Below are positions 8,457 to 18,545 of a stretch of DNA of 64,000 bases, one piece after another. The stretch is taken from contig CP089452.1 in NCBI GenBank assembly GCA_026636295.1, positions 490,662 through 554,661 on the forward strand. Reading direction: 5' to 3'. A program made the translations under genes and the position numbers. Position 1 is the first letter of the stretch; each line of letters begins with the position of its first letter. The notes below the pieces were generated by a model. It searched no databases. It was not told the DNA's origin and saw only the letters and a list, made by a program, of their open reading frames with translations. Source of the stretch: Medakamo hakoo. Lineage: Eukaryota; Chlorophyta; Trebouxiophyceae; Coccomyxaceae.

Positions 8457-11400
8457 TCAAAAAGAGAATACTTCGGCCCGGGCGCCGTCGGCAAAATGCT
8501 TGAGCCGGGCGTGCTGGGCAGGGGTGGCGGCGGCGGGCAAGTAGATGGTGGGTGGTTGCGTGTCTCCCATCGCCGTTGCCCACGCCTCGGCCAGCGCGCG
8601 TACGGCGGTGGCGTGTTCTGCCGCACGCCACACGTCGGCGGACGCGAAGTGGGCGCGCGTATTTGCGCCATGACTGTGGTCGCTTCCACCATCCAGCAGC
8701 CACCCCACACTGGCCGGCAGCAGGCCTGGGTTGTCGGCGTGCACCGCGGCCAGGGCCGCGCCACCGATGACGGCCGACCATGGTTTGTGGGCTGGTGGGC
8801 GAGGCAGGGTGACAAGGTCAGCGCCACCGGCCTCGCCCAAGCCCAGGGCCGGGGCCAGGACGGCGTCGTGGAAGTCGGACGCGGTGATGGGGGACGAGGT
8901 CGGCGGCAGGATGAGCGTGGCGCGTTTGGCAGACGTCAAGTCGGCGGGACGGTCCGGGCGAGCCAGCCAGCGGGTGAGCGTGGTCAAGTCTTCAGCCAGC
9001 ACAGCGAGCGGGATGTGGACGGCCAGGCGGTCGAGCGTGGCGGGCGGGATTGTCGTGCCGTTGAGCTTGTGGATGGCTGCCGCGCGTTGGCAGGCCGCAA
9101 ATTCAACCACGTCCGCCCAGGGCGAGGAGGCCAGGGTGGATGGTGGGGTGGGCGTGCGTCGGACCAGGCGTGCCAGCGGGTCGGTGGGCGGGGCGGGCAC
9201 GTCAGCCAGCGTGACGATTTTTGTTGACCCCGGCCACGCGCCGACATGCCGCCACGCGCCCGTCAGGAGTACGGGCGAGTTGGGTGGTGTCAGTGTTAGG
9301 ATGGCAGCAGCAGCCGCGTCCAAGCTGCCACGGTCCAAAGCCACCATGCTCACGTCCCTGCTGGACCGGCGCCCGTCCACGACACAATGGTATGCAGGCG
9401 GCAGGGCGGCGACCGCCGCGTCGATGAGGGTGGCCAAAGGTGAGGTGAAGGACAGCGACAGCGCGGCGTCCAGCTCGTCTCTGTGCGTCGGCGCTCCGTC
9501 AAACGGGACGACTTGGCCGACGTGCCCACCCGTCGCGGCTTGCAAGGCAGCCAGGCTGGGGAAGGCGACGACGGCGGCGTTTGACTTGAGCACCGCTGCC
9601 GCCGGCACGGTCGTGCCGGTTGCGCCCACCTTGAAACCGGGCAGCACTGCACACGCAATGTGATGCTGGCGCACAAACCGCTCGAATGCCGCGTGCAGGG
9701 CCAGGGCACGGCTAATGGACGCAAATGAAGACAGGCGTAGAGGGGTTGTGGACAGAACGGCATGGTTGGCGCAGGCGAATGGTTTGACGCCCGTCTGGGC
9801 GGGCGACCACAAGCCGACGGCCGCCAGGGCGGCTGGAGTGGTGGGACTGGTGTCGTACGTCACGACAGCCGCAACATTGGCTCTCGCGGACTCTGTCCAC
9901 AGCGGGCCCGTGAAACTGGAGGCGGGCGGGAACAGGTCGGGTGGCAGAGGCGTGGGCTGTTGTCGTTGACTCCCGGCCGGTGGCGTCTCCAGCCAGGCCG
10001 CAGCTTTGGCAGGCACCAGCAGCGGGCCTTGCACGGCGGACCCACCACTCACGGCATGCGGCCGCTCCTCCGCCAAAGTCAGCAGATGCTGCGAATGCGG
10101 CCGCAGGATGACGGACCCCAAGCTTAATGTAAAGGTCGTGAAGCCTTCACGGGCCAGCGCACGCAGCGTGTGGATGGTGCGGGCTTCGACCGTCAGCTTG
10201 CCCTTGCCAGCCAGCAGCGCCCTCAGCGGCGCCAGGCGCGAAACCACTGCATACCCGGCTTCGTCCATGGCCAGGAAGGCGGCGTTGCGCAGTTCGCCCG
10301 CTCTCATCAGTCCCGCGTGCAAGTGCGCCAGTAACGCTTCATCACCCGCGGTCAACCCAGCCGGCACCACGACCACACTCACGACTTTGTCCACATCCAG
10401 CCGGCGCACGACAGCGTCCAGCCCTGACGTCCGGAGCCGACGAGGCACGTGCACAAATGCAATGTTAGGGTTGCCATAGTACGCCGGGCTGGAAAAACGT
10501 GTCGTGTCCACGGGCATGGCCATGGCAGAATAGGACCGTGGGTTGTCATGCGCGCGGTCGCCCGCACCCGTGAGATGCAGCGCCACGTCAAAGGGCACGC
10601 GCGCGCCGTGCTTGGCTCTCGCTGCGTTGATGAGCTCACGCAACTCCGGCGCCAGCCTGTAAAGCGCGTTGCCATTGACGTGGTCGCGCAAATGGGCGTG
10701 CGAACTGGCACGGTTGAACGTCAGCTTGCAGCCGCCGTGTTCCGCGCCCGTCCAGCAGGCGCCGCGCCCACGCGACCCGCTGATGAGGAGATGGGGGTGT
10801 TGGAGCATGGGCTGCAGCAGCGCGTCCAGCCAGCCGTGGGTGGCCGCGCAACAGTCGGTCTCGATGAGGTGGACAAACGAGTAGGATGGAAGAGCCGTGG
10901 AGACGACGATGCCTGGGTTGGTCGTCGCAGCGCCGACCGCCGTCAGGGACGTCGACACCTCTGGCCGCAGGCTGCCGTCAAGCAAACCCGTCATGACGTG
11001 GTAAAACACGGCGTTGGGGCCTTCATACGAGCTGAATCTGCCGCGGGCTTCATCGATATCGTAAATGTCCGCCGCCAAGACCACCGGATGTGCCATGACC
11101 CGGGGGCGGGGGCTGATGTGGGCTGTGCTGGCCGCGACGGCGGCCGTGAAGCCGGCGATGCGGGCGTGGAGACTGTCCGCCGATTTTGAGTCGCCCGCCA
11201 GCGTGACCAGCACATCAAAGGCCTGGTTTGTCAGGGACGGCGTCCAGTTGCGGAACAGGCATGTCAGTGCGGCGCGGAGATTAGCTTCCGGCTCGGAGAC
11301 GTGGACGGGCAGCCACAGGAGCAGAGCCGGCGTCGTGGGTGGTGGTGGTGCGTTGTCATGCACAGCTGCCGCAGCAGCCGTCCCCACGGCGAGCAGCGCG

Positions 11401-11462
11401 GCCAGCGCCCACGTCCAGTACCGGCGACCGCCGCCGCCGACGCGGCGGCGGCGGCGGGTCAT
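8457..11462 (-). CDS. large glycosyltransferase-like protein (1001 aa), paralogue of 2338-6228
   Basis: The protein begins MTRRRRRVGGGGRR and then a signal anchor (YWTWALAALLAVGTAAAAA), typical of a type II Golgi protein. The N-terminal region repeats the paralogue's blocks: LLWLPVHVSEPEANLRAALT, SYEGPNAVFYHVMTG, ETDCCAATHGWLDALL, HLLISGSRGRGACW and HVNGNALYR. The second half shares SRALALHAAFERFVRQHH and ends ARLKHFADGARAEVFSF. It is about 300 residues shorter than its convergent paralogue, mainly through missing linker material in the second half. The ETDCC and NGNA motifs suggest a GT-A-like transferase; donor and acceptor are unknown. Confidence 0.75.
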   Translation of the reverse strand: MTRRRRRVGGGGRRYWTWALAALLAVGTAAAAAVHDNAPPPPTTPALLLWLPVHVSEPEANLRAALTCLFRNWTPSLTNQAFDVLVTLAGDSKSADSLHARIAGFTAAVAASTAHISPRPRVMAHPVVLAADIYDIDEARGRFSSYEGPNAVFYHVMTGLLDGSLRPEVSTSLTAVGAATTNPGIVVSTALPSYSFVHLIETDCCAATHGWLDALLQPMLQHPHLLISGSRGRGACWTGAEHGGCKLTFNRASSHAHLRDHVNGNALYRLAPELRELINAARAKHGARVPFDVALHLTGAGDRAHDNPRSYSAMAMPVDTTRFSSPAYYGNPNIAFVHVPRRLRTSGLDAVVRRLDVDKVVSVVVVPAGLTAGDEALLAHLHAGLMRAGELRNAAFLAMDEAGYAVVSRLAPLRALLAGKGKLTVEARTIHTLRALAREGFTTFTLSLGSVILRPHSQHLLTLAEERPHAVSGGSAVQGPLLVPAKAAAWLETPPAGSQRQQPTPLPPDLFPPASSFTGPLWTESARANVAAVVTYDTSPTTPAALAAVGLWSPAQTGVKPFACANHAVLSTTPLRLSSFASISRALALHAAFERFVRQHHIACAVLPGFKVGATGTTVPAAAVLKSNAAVVAFPSLAALQAATGGHVGQVVPFDGAPTHRDELDAALSLSFTSPLATLIDAAVAALPPAYHCVVDGRRSSRDVSMVALDRGSLDAAAAAILTLTPPNSPVLLTGAWRHVGAWPGSTKIVTLADVPAPPTDPLARLVRRTPTPPSTLASSPWADVVEFAACQRAAAIHKLNGTTIPPATLDRLAVHIPLAVLAEDLTTLTRWLARPDRPADLTSAKRATLILPPTSSPITASDFHDAVLAPALGLGEAGGADLVTLPRPPAHKPWSAVIGGAALAAVHADNPGLLPASVGWLLDGGSDHSHGANTRAHFASADVWRAAEHATAVRALAEAWATAMGDTQPPTIYLPAAATPAQHARLKHFADGARAEVFSF

Positions 11463-11738
11463 GCGTGTGTGGGCGTGGGTTCAGATGCGGGGCGGCGCGT
11501 CACTGGACTTGTGAGGGCGGAGCCATGACGGGTTGATGTGAATGTGAAGAGTGCGTATTACACACAGCGGGCACAAAAAGAGAAGAGGGAGGCAATCCCT
11601 CTCATGTAGGGAAAAATAAAAGAGAGAGACCGACCCACCCCGACCCACCTCTCCCCCCACAAGACAGCCCCACCCACGGCGCCAGGTAACGCACAAAAGC
11701 AAACGCCGTGTCCAAGCAGGCACGCGCGGCGACGTCAT

Positions 11739-13061
11739 TCACGATTGCACGGCCGACACCTGGATCTTGATGGGCGAGCCTTCAGCTGCGGCGGTGGCTT
11801 TGTCCGGGACGGCCGCCGGCGCGACCACCGACGCGGCTGGCGCCAGGCCGGGTGCGGCCTGAACTTCGGCGACGGACGTTGGCGCGGCGGACTGCCCAGC
11901 GACAGGGGCGCACAGCCATTCGACGACCGGGGTGGGGGATGCCTTCAACACCCCGAAATCCACGCCCGCCTGGGGCATGGCGATGCAGATCAGGTCGAAT
12001 TTTTCCGCTAGAGTCGGCGCGGTCCAGTCCGCGTCCGCCAGCACGGCCATGCCACCAATGTCAGCCTTGCCAGCCCCGGCCAGCGGGTCGTGGATGGTCA
12101 CGTTTTTGCCCAGGCGGCGCAGGGCCTGGGCCAGCTCCAGGCCCGGCGAGTGAATCATCAGCGCCTGCCCCGGTTTAAAACCAACACCGCTGACCAGGAT
12201 GCGGGACGCAGACGGGTGCTTGGCGACCAGGGCGGCCGCCCGCGCGGCCGGCCGTGCCGCGTTTGTCTTCATGGCGCTCTCCAACAGGGGCAACTCGTTG
12301 TTGACTAAAAGGTAATGCGGGTTGACGGGGATGCACGGCCCACCCGCGCCCAGCCCCGGCGTGAAAGGCATGTACCCATACGGCTTGGTCGCACACGCCG
12401 TCACCATCTCATAAGGGTCAATGCCGTGCGCGCCGCACGCGTCGGCAATCTCGTTGGCGTACGCGATGTTGATCAGGCGGAAACAGTTTTCAAACAGCTT
12501 GCTCATTTCCGCGGTTTCCAGGGTGGAGACAGGGACGACGGCGTCAAAGACGGCGCCGTACAGGGACTGGAGGCGTTCCATGGACGGCTCGTCAATGGCG
12601 GCCAGGACTTTGGGGACGGCATGCGCGGGCGGGTCGACGCGGCCGGGGTCCACGCGTTCAGGGGAAAACCCGATAAACAGGCCACGCTCACGTAACGGGG
12701 CCAGGACGCGGCGCGTTGTGCCGACGGCGACGGAACTCTCAACAACGACAGCCGCGCCGGGCTTGGCCAGGCCCGCCACCGTCGCAACAGCCGCGTCCAA
12801 ATACGTCAGGTCAATGCCCCCCGTCCCACCATCCCGGATCGGCGTCGGCACCGCAATGCAAAACAGGTCGGCGCCCGCGGCTTTCTCGGGCGAGGTCGCG
12901 AATTCAAGATTAGGGTGGTCGCCGTGCACGCGTTTGAGGTGTTCGACCCGCGCCGCGGACACATCATACCCCAGCACTTTAAACTTGCGGGCAAAGACAG
13001 ACACCAGGTGTTCACCCACAAAGCCGACGCCCACCACGCAGACCTGGGGAGAGGGGGCCAT
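11739..13061 (-). CDS. nucleotide-sugar 6-dehydrogenase (UDP-HexNAc dehydrogenase type)
   Basis: This 440-aa protein has an N-terminal Rossmann domain with GVGFVG (residues 11-16). It shows the PTP segment near residue 72, SPER at 133-136, the central helix segment FENCFRLINIAYANE, and catalytic Cys243 in GPCIPVNPHYL. The GPCIPV form is typical of UDP-ManNAc/GlcNAc/GalNAc dehydrogenases (WecC, WbpA, TviB type); UDP-glucose dehydrogenase usually has GGSCFPKD. Family members oxidise C6 to a uronate with two NAD+. No signal peptide is visible, so it is probably cytosolic and supplies acidic sugar donors. After the C-terminal domain comes an Ala/Pro/Val-rich extension ending SPIKIQVSAVQS, which is nearly repeated in the small protein at 7867-8133. 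It is divergent from the transporter gene at 13409. Confidence 0.88.
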   Translation of the reverse strand: MAPSPQVCVVGVGFVGEHLVSVFARKFKVLGYDVSAARVEHLKRVHGDHPNLEFATSPEKAAGADLFCIAVPTPIRDGGTGGIDLTYLDAAVATVAGLAKPGAAVVVESSVAVGTTRRVLAPLRERGLFIGFSPERVDPGRVDPPAHAVPKVLAAIDEPSMERLQSLYGAVFDAVVPVSTLETAEMSKLFENCFRLINIAYANEIADACGAHGIDPYEMVTACATKPYGYMPFTPGLGAGGPCIPVNPHYLLVNNELPLLESAMKTNAARPAARAAALVAKHPSASRILVSGVGFKPGQALMIHSPGLELAQALRRLGKNVTIHDPLAGAGKADIGGMAVLADADWTAPTLAEKFDLICIAMPQAGVDFGVLKASPTPVVEWLCAPVAGQSAAPTSVAEVQAAPGLAPAASVVAPAAVPDKATAAAEGSPIKIQVSAVQS

Positions 13062-13408
13062 GCCTATCTAGCGGGAGAAGGGGACAGTGGATGGCAAGGA
13101 ATGCTTCAATGCGCCTCTGTGTGGCAGAGTGTGACAGCGACGGCGAAGCCGCGGAATAAAAGTTTGAAAGCGGGTAATCTGTCTGATGAGTTTGTTTTTT
13201 CTTGGAATCAGGTCTCTTATGTCGTTCGTCTTCTGCCAAAATCTCACTCAGTCTTTGTTTTTCGGGACCCAAAAGAGGGGCCGGGCGCCTGCAGTACCAC
13301 TTGCTGCGCCCGCACATGCAGCACTGCGCACTCCGTCGCCACCCCGCGTGATCATCTGCGTTCCGACCTCTTTCAAGAGATCCGCGGCGCCGCCCCGCCA
13401 CACCCATC
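13062..13408. other. bidirectional promoter region
   Basis: This 347 bp gap separates the divergent dehydrogenase and nucleotide-sugar transporter genes. It contains AT-rich stretches (ATAAAAGTTTGAAAG near 13156) within GC-rich DNA. Co-regulation of a donor-making enzyme and a donor transporter would make sense, but no defined motif was found. Confidence 0.4.
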
Positions 13409-14727
13409 ATGGGTGCTGACGCGGGTCACCACCGCCACCCGGTGACCGCTGCAGCTGCCGCTGCCGCCCACGACGGATGCACACCGTCCGGCATCTCCAC
13501 AAAAATCCACGTCGTTGAGGTGAAAGGCGAGCGCGCTCACCTGGCCCGCATTACTGCCCTGGCGTACTATGCTTTTGCGAGCATGGGCGCCCAATACTTT
13601 GTCAAGGTAGATGTGATGGGCGGGGGGAGGAGGACTGCCTCGCTTTTTTCCGTCCACTTCAAAAAACACCCTCCTCCCGCCCGGTGCCAAGACCGTCCAC
13701 CTGACCGCGCCCGCCCTCGCACCAATGAACAGTTTCTCTTCACTGGCTACGGTTTCACTTTCCCTCTCACGGTGGCTGTGCTGCAAGTCTTGTGCACTGT
13801 GCCAGCCGCGTACGTGACCATGCCGCATGGGTTGGACTGGACAACGGCCGTGACGTGCCTCCCTCTAGCCGTCGTGCACACGCTCAATATGACGTCCGCC
13901 CTGGCGGGTGAGTGCATGCACCGGGTGGGTGGTGGTGGCCTGCATGTGCGTGGCTCTAAATGCTCGACTCGTCCCTCACCCGCACACCCGCACCCCTCCC
14001 CCCCCCCCCAAACCCCACAGGCACGTGCGGGCTGAGCCTGCCCATGTTCATCGCCCTACGCCGGTGTTGCATGCTGTTCACCATTGCCCTGGAACGGTGC
14101 TTGCTAGGCCGGGTGCACAAAACCGCGGCCGTCGGCTCGACCGGCCTCATGATCATTGGCGCCCTGCTCGCCGCGGCGACCGACCTCAACTTCAACCCGG
14201 CTGGCTACGCCGCCATCGGCGCCAACAACCTGATGACCGCCCTGTACCTGGTCATGATGAAGCAGCCCCGCTTGGCGGCCGTGGACAGCAAAGCCATGCT
14301 GTTTTACAGTGCGGCGTTGTCAGTCCCTTTACTAGGGTTGGCGGCGCTGGTTGTAGGCGAACCCGCCAAAGTCGCGGCTTTTCCCGGTGCGGCTGCCCCT
14401 GGCTTTGCCGTCGTCCTGGTCTTGTCTGGCAGCATGGGTGTGTTCATCAACCACGCGACCATGGTTTGCACTCGTGCAAACGGTCCTCTCACCACCAGCG
14501 TCGTCGGCTCGGCGAAAAACATCGTCATGACCGCCATCGGCATGCTTGCGTTCAATGACTTTGTGTACGCGCCATGGAACATGGCCGGGTTGGTGGTGAG
14601 CGCGGGTGGGACGGTGTGGTATGCCGCCTCGGAGGTTAGAGGTTTTCGGCGGCGACCGGGCCAGGACGAGACGAGTAAGAGCCGCGGCCGGGACGCGGCA
14701 GCAGCCGTGAAACGGCCGCTCCTCTAA
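13409..14727 (+). CDS. nucleotide-sugar transporter (SLC35D / GDP-mannose transporter-like), three exons
   Basis: Exons are 13409-13606, 13733-13907 and 14021-14727, giving 359 aa. Introns of 126 and 113 bp have GT-AG ends (donors GTAGAT and GTGAGT); the second contains a long C-run before its acceptor. The spliced protein has about ten hydrophobic segments and the drug/metabolite-transporter hallmarks of SLC35 proteins: LNMTSALAGTCGLSLPMFIALRR at the exon 2-3 junction (compare SLPMF-x-ALRR), GYAAIGANNLMTALYLV and a late GSAKNIVMT. Such proteins swap a lumenal nucleoside monophosphate for a cytosolic nucleotide sugar. Placement next to a nucleotide-sugar dehydrogenase suggests the two could serve the same donor. 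Confidence 0.85.
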
Positions 14728-15182
14728 CGCTGACGTGTAATGAAGGCTGCACACCAACGCATGGTAACAAGGGTGTGTGGTTTGCGTGCGCCTGCCGGCG
14801 GCAGCGTCTATGTAGACGCTGGCGGGCAAAAGATGGCGGGGTTTGGGGACTCTCTCTTTGCTGGGGGACTTGCCTTTTTTGCCACTCAAAGCTGTGACAC
14901 CCTTCAAAGCTTATTCTGCCCGGCCTCCCGCTCCTGAAAACACACCGGTTCAGTGCCCGCTTTGTGGGGGCATGTGCAATTGCCAGGCGCTCACACACAA
15001 TCCCGCTGCAAGCACTCGCTGTCTGAACTTACACACAAGGCCGGATTTGGTGCGCGCCCCAGCTCATTATTGCGGTTTTGTCCGCTTCTTTCCGCTCGAA
15101 CCTCCGTCATTTGGTGCGCCTTAAAGGCGTTATACAACGTGAGGTAGCCTGCTCGCAGACGCACTGTCCACCCGTGGTTGCG
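14728..15182. other. intergenic region
   Basis: This holds 455 bp of 3' flank of the transporter gene and promoter of the GT2 gene. A TTATACAA stretch about 50 bp before the GT2 start could be TATA-like. No further gene recognised. Confidence 0.4.
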
Positions 15183-16715
15183 ATGCGACGACACAGGCTC
15201 GCTGCACCGTGGCAGGTAGCCGCCGTGGCGCGTGCTGTGACGCTGGTGGTGGCTCTGTCCTCGATCTTTGCCAGCGCCGAACCCACAATGACTGACACGG
15301 ACTGGCAGTATGCCTTGCAGTCTGTGACAGCTGCCGTCCACGCAAAGCGCGGCGTCAACGTTGAGCAAGACATTGCAGGCCTCCTCGAGTCCCTGCCCAC
15401 CCAGTTGGTGCACACAGCGACCGTGGTGTGGGCCAATGTGGCGGCCGTCAACAACAATTGGGCGTCATGGACTCGATACGTCAACGCATTCCTGGCGCAC
15501 TACAACACGACCCCCGTTCGTGTTGACGACGCGTCCTTTGTCCGACTTCAAGGATCGCGGGGCATGGAGTCGGTCGAGGATGCACAGGTCTGTCGGACAG
15601 ATTTCATGAGTTGCCTGGCAAGCGCGGTGCCCGTGCAAGACGTTCCCTGTGGTCCCCTCATCTCCGTCATCATGGTCGCCCACGATGCCGCGTCCACCAT
15701 CATTCCGGCCGTCGCGTCCATCATGAACCAGACGTGGCGCCATCTTGAATTAGTCGTCGTCGACGACGCCAGCAGCGACAACACGTGGTCCATCCTCAAC
15801 CGCTTGCAAGAAGCGGACGGCCGCATCCGGTTGTTGCGCAATCGCGTGCGAGTCGGCCCGTACGTTTCTCGCAATCGGGCGCTGGAGCAGGCGGTGCGGG
15901 GGTCTTACATCACTGGCCACGACGCGGATGATTGGGCCCACCCTTCCCGCCTGGAGTCCCAAGCCCGCGTGCTGCTGGAATCGGGTGGAAAAATCCGGGC
16001 CAACGTGGCGTACATGCTGCGCATCAAGCCGGATGGCCGCATCGCCACCAGTGGCCTGTCCTGGTTCAGCCCCGACGGCGCCGCCAGGATTGCCATGGTG
16101 TCGGCCATGTTTGAGCGCCGCCTGTTGCTGGAAGAGCTGGGCCATTGGGATGGCGTGCACTACGGTGCCGACGCCGAAATGATTGGGCGGGCTAAAGCTT
16201 TGCTGGGCGACGGCTTCGTGGAGGTGCCCGTCATCAGCATGCTGTGCAGGGACCGGGCATCAGGGTTGGGAAAATCAGGCTACAATGCGCCGCCTGCTGC
16301 CGGGTCGACGGCACCGGATGGCTCCAACAACGGCGGCGTCGGCCACACCACTTTGTCCTGGGCCAATTCCAACCGGGGCCGGTACCGGGATGCTTTTGAG
16401 CGGTGGCACGACACTGTCAGGGCGACTGGTGATGCGTACCTGCCATTCATCCACAAAGACCGGCGCTTCCACGCACCCACAGGCATGGCCATCGACGTCG
16501 ACAAAGTGCGCTTGCTGGTCATGAGCTCTCGCAAAGTCTTGCGGCGACCAGACCACCGTGGCGCTGGCCACGTGGTCGTTGATGACACCGGCTGCAACTC
16601 TGTGTTGGAACACGACGACTGGGCCAGCAGCACAGAAACGGCAGTGGACGCTGCTGTGGCGGATGCTGCGGGTGACAATGGTGGTGGCGGCGCAGGAACA
16701 ATGTCGGACACATGA
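15183..16715 (+). CDS. family 2 glycosyltransferase (GT2), secretory
   Basis: ATG 15183 gives a 510-aa protein with an N-terminal signal anchor (residues 11-30, AVARAVTLVVALSSIFA). A ~120-residue stem precedes a GT2 domain from about residue 159: PLISVIMVAHDAA, LELVVVDDASSDNTW (nucleotide-binding DD at about 194) and SYITGHDADDWAHPSRLE, which supplies the DxD-like metal site near 247. An insertion and a Ser/Ala/Gly-rich tail follow. GT2 enzymes are inverting transferases that use nucleotide-sugar donors. The signal anchor places the catalytic part in the Golgi lumen, unlike most bacterial GT2 capsule enzymes. It lies head-to-tail with the next fucosyltransferase-like gene. Confidence 0.85.
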   Translation: MRRHRLAAPWQVAAVARAVTLVVALSSIFASAEPTMTDTDWQYALQSVTAAVHAKRGVNVEQDIAGLLESLPTQLVHTATVVWANVAAVNNNWASWTRYVNAFLAHYNTTPVRVDDASFVRLQGSRGMESVEDAQVCRTDFMSCLASAVPVQDVPCGPLISVIMVAHDAASTIIPAVASIMNQTWRHLELVVVDDASSDNTWSILNRLQEADGRIRLLRNRVRVGPYVSRNRALEQAVRGSYITGHDADDWAHPSRLESQARVLLESGGKIRANVAYMLRIKPDGRIATSGLSWFSPDGAARIAMVSAMFERRLLLEELGHWDGVHYGADAEMIGRAKALLGDGFVEVPVISMLCRDRASGLGKSGYNAPPAAGSTAPDGSNNGGVGHTTLSWANSNRGRYRDAFERWHDTVRATGDAYLPFIHKDRRFHAPTGMAIDVDKVRLLVMSSRKVLRRPDHRGAGHVVVDDTGCNSVLEHDDWASSTETAVDAAVADAAGDNGGGGAGTMSDT

Positions 16716-16985
16716 TGCATGACGTAGGAAAGTAGGCCCCTATTTACAGGAGCGATGGAGAAGGAGGGGGGGTGGCAGACGTTTTTCAAAGATACACGAC
16801 AACACACACGCCCTTGTAGCCCTCCCACAAGTGTGATTCCACAGGCCACAAACGCCCCTTTTTTGTGTGCAAGAAACTGGGGGCCTCTGCCGTAACTCTC
16901 CGCCTTAGTGGAAAGCCTTGGCCGGGTTGTGGCCACAGAGTACGGGCGAGCCCGTATCGGCCCATCCCCCAGTGGCACAGCGGCG

Positions 16986-18545
16986 ATGTCAAAGCGTCAC
17001 CGTCCACCCAGCTCCAAGCCTCATGTCATGCCGATGCTATGCACGACGACGGCCCGCTTCGCCCTATGCACACTCGCAGTTGCCCTGTCCCTGGTGGTGG
17101 TGCGCAAGGCGTGGGGCGGCGGCGGTGGGGTGTACACTTTGCACACAGCACTCCTCGCCCACCGTCCCGGCCCCAAGACGAGCATGCGTTTGGGCCGTGC
17201 GGGCCTTGGAGGCCAAGACCCCCCCGCACCACACAGTCCTGCCCGTCCGCCGCCTGTCATCGCACCCTTTTTGTGCAACGGCCCGTCCAACCAGATATAT
17301 GCAGCCAAACTGGCGGTGTGGACGATGCGGGGCGACACAACGGGAGCCACCCTGATACTGCCGCCTATCCTGCCCCACTTTACGCAGCGGCGCACGGCAG
17401 ACAAGCCTGTCCCATACTCAGCTTTTTTTGAGGTGGGTGCGCCGTCTACTGCAGTGCCATCCCGGCACGTGCCGGCCATGGTCGAAGAGCGGGACGTGTG
17501 GCAAGGCACCGCGCCACCCGCTGTGGCGGCAGCTGTCACCTCGACGGCCGCCCTGAACGAGACATGCCCTGTGTTCGTGGGCGGCCCGGAACGACTGGAC
17601 CGGTGTAAAAAGTACGCTGAATGGTGGGCCACGCGGGCGGCTGGGCGGGCGTGCTCAGGTGGCTTCACGTACTCCATGTACACCGGCGACCTGGCTGACT
17701 TGGCGGCTGACCTGGCCAGTGACGTGGGTCCCGCGGCGGACGCGGCCCGGCAGGGCCGCCGGTCACCCGCGACGGCGGGCCTGGTGCTGGCGTGCTACCT
17801 GGAAGCATTCCTCAACCCGGCCATCCTGTTCGACGTGAGTGACAGGCCCGCCGGATCCGGTGGAGGTTACCGCCTGCGCAATGGAGGCGCAGGTTCTCTG
17901 CCTGTCGACGAAAAAGCTGCGGCCGCCTGGGTCCAGGCGGCTGCTGTCCTCAAGCTTCGCGGCTCTGGAACATGGGCAGGCCGGGTTGGTGCCATGTTGC
18001 CATCGTTGCCGACACGCGCCACCACGCTGGCCCTCCAACTGCGCGCGCCTGATTACGAAGTCATTGCCACCAACCGGTCAACCAAGCCTGAGACGTACTG
18101 CCTGGCAGGCGCGATCAAATGCGATCCGGCCAGGCACTTATTCGTTCCCCGGGAGGTGCTGCTCAATTTCCTTGGGGACGTCATTGCCGGCCCCCAGCCC
18201 CTGCTGGCAGAGGCACGGCGGTCAGCTGCTGGCGGCACCGGTACACCAACGCTTGAAAGCCCGTCCCTTGCCCCCATCACCCACGTCCACTTGCTGACCA
18301 ATGACGACGTACTGGGTGCTGACGTCACGGAGCACTTGCAAGCCCGGGGCGTGCGTGTGACCTCCTCGCCTGACCGCAGTTTGGCGTCCCTGATGCAGGA
18401 CTATGCAGCAGCCGTGAATGCAGCCGTCTTTTGGGGAACACGCGGGTCGTCCATTTCGGCCAACATCGTGCACGCCCGCCTGGCGGCGGGGCGGGCCACG
18501 CGGACGACCGTGTTTTGGGAGGACGTTGACATAGGCCAAAATTGA
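16986..18545 (+). CDS. O-fucosyltransferase-like glycosyltransferase (paralogue 1)
   Basis: Starting at ATG 16986 the protein is 519 aa with a signal anchor (FALCTLAVALSLVVV). The catalytic region opens with PFLCNGPSNQIYAAKLAVW and TLILPPILPHF, matching the G-x-x-NQ and LPP motifs of GDP-fucose O-fucosyltransferases. It closes with a DYAAAVNAAVFWGTRGSS-type block and SANIVHARL, like the C-terminal motif of that superfamily. Two paralogues are present on the other strand (25510-27107, broken, and 37886-39529). Its middle ~125 residues are almost identical to those of the 37886 paralogue while flanks differ clearly, suggesting gene conversion. GDP-fucose use is inferred from the family. Confidence 0.72.
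   Translation: MSKRHRPPSSKPHVMPMLCTTTARFALCTLAVALSLVVVRKAWGGGGGVYTLHTALLAHRPGPKTSMRLGRAGLGGQDPPAPHSPARPPPVIAPFLCNGPSNQIYAAKLAVWTMRGDTTGATLILPPILPHFTQRRTADKPVPYSAFFEVGAPSTAVPSRHVPAMVEERDVWQGTAPPAVAAAVTSTAALNETCPVFVGGPERLDRCKKYAEWWATRAAGRACSGGFTYSMYTGDLADLAADLASDVGPAADAARQGRRSPATAGLVLACYLEAFLNPAILFDVSDRPAGSGGGYRLRNGGAGSLPVDEKAAAAWVQAAAVLKLRGSGTWAGRVGAMLPSLPTRATTLALQLRAPDYEVIATNRSTKPETYCLAGAIKCDPARHLFVPREVLLNFLGDVIAGPQPLLAEARRSAAGGTGTPTLESPSLAPITHVHLLTNDDVLGADVTEHLQARGVRVTSSPDRSLASLMQDYAAAVNAAVFWGTRGSSISANIVHARLAAGRATRTTVFWEDVDIGQN

Noticed and set aside
7867-8781. 304-aa extension of the small membrane protein
   Set aside because: The upstream two thirds overlap the end of the giant GT gene and are compositionally odd; the signal anchor begins naturally at the ATG at 8133.
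8415-9663. Long open frames on the + strand opposite the 1001-aa GT
   Set aside because: They are antisense shadows of a GC-rich coding region; composition is Arg/Gly/Ala-rich without motifs, whereas the minus strand has conserved paralogous blocks.
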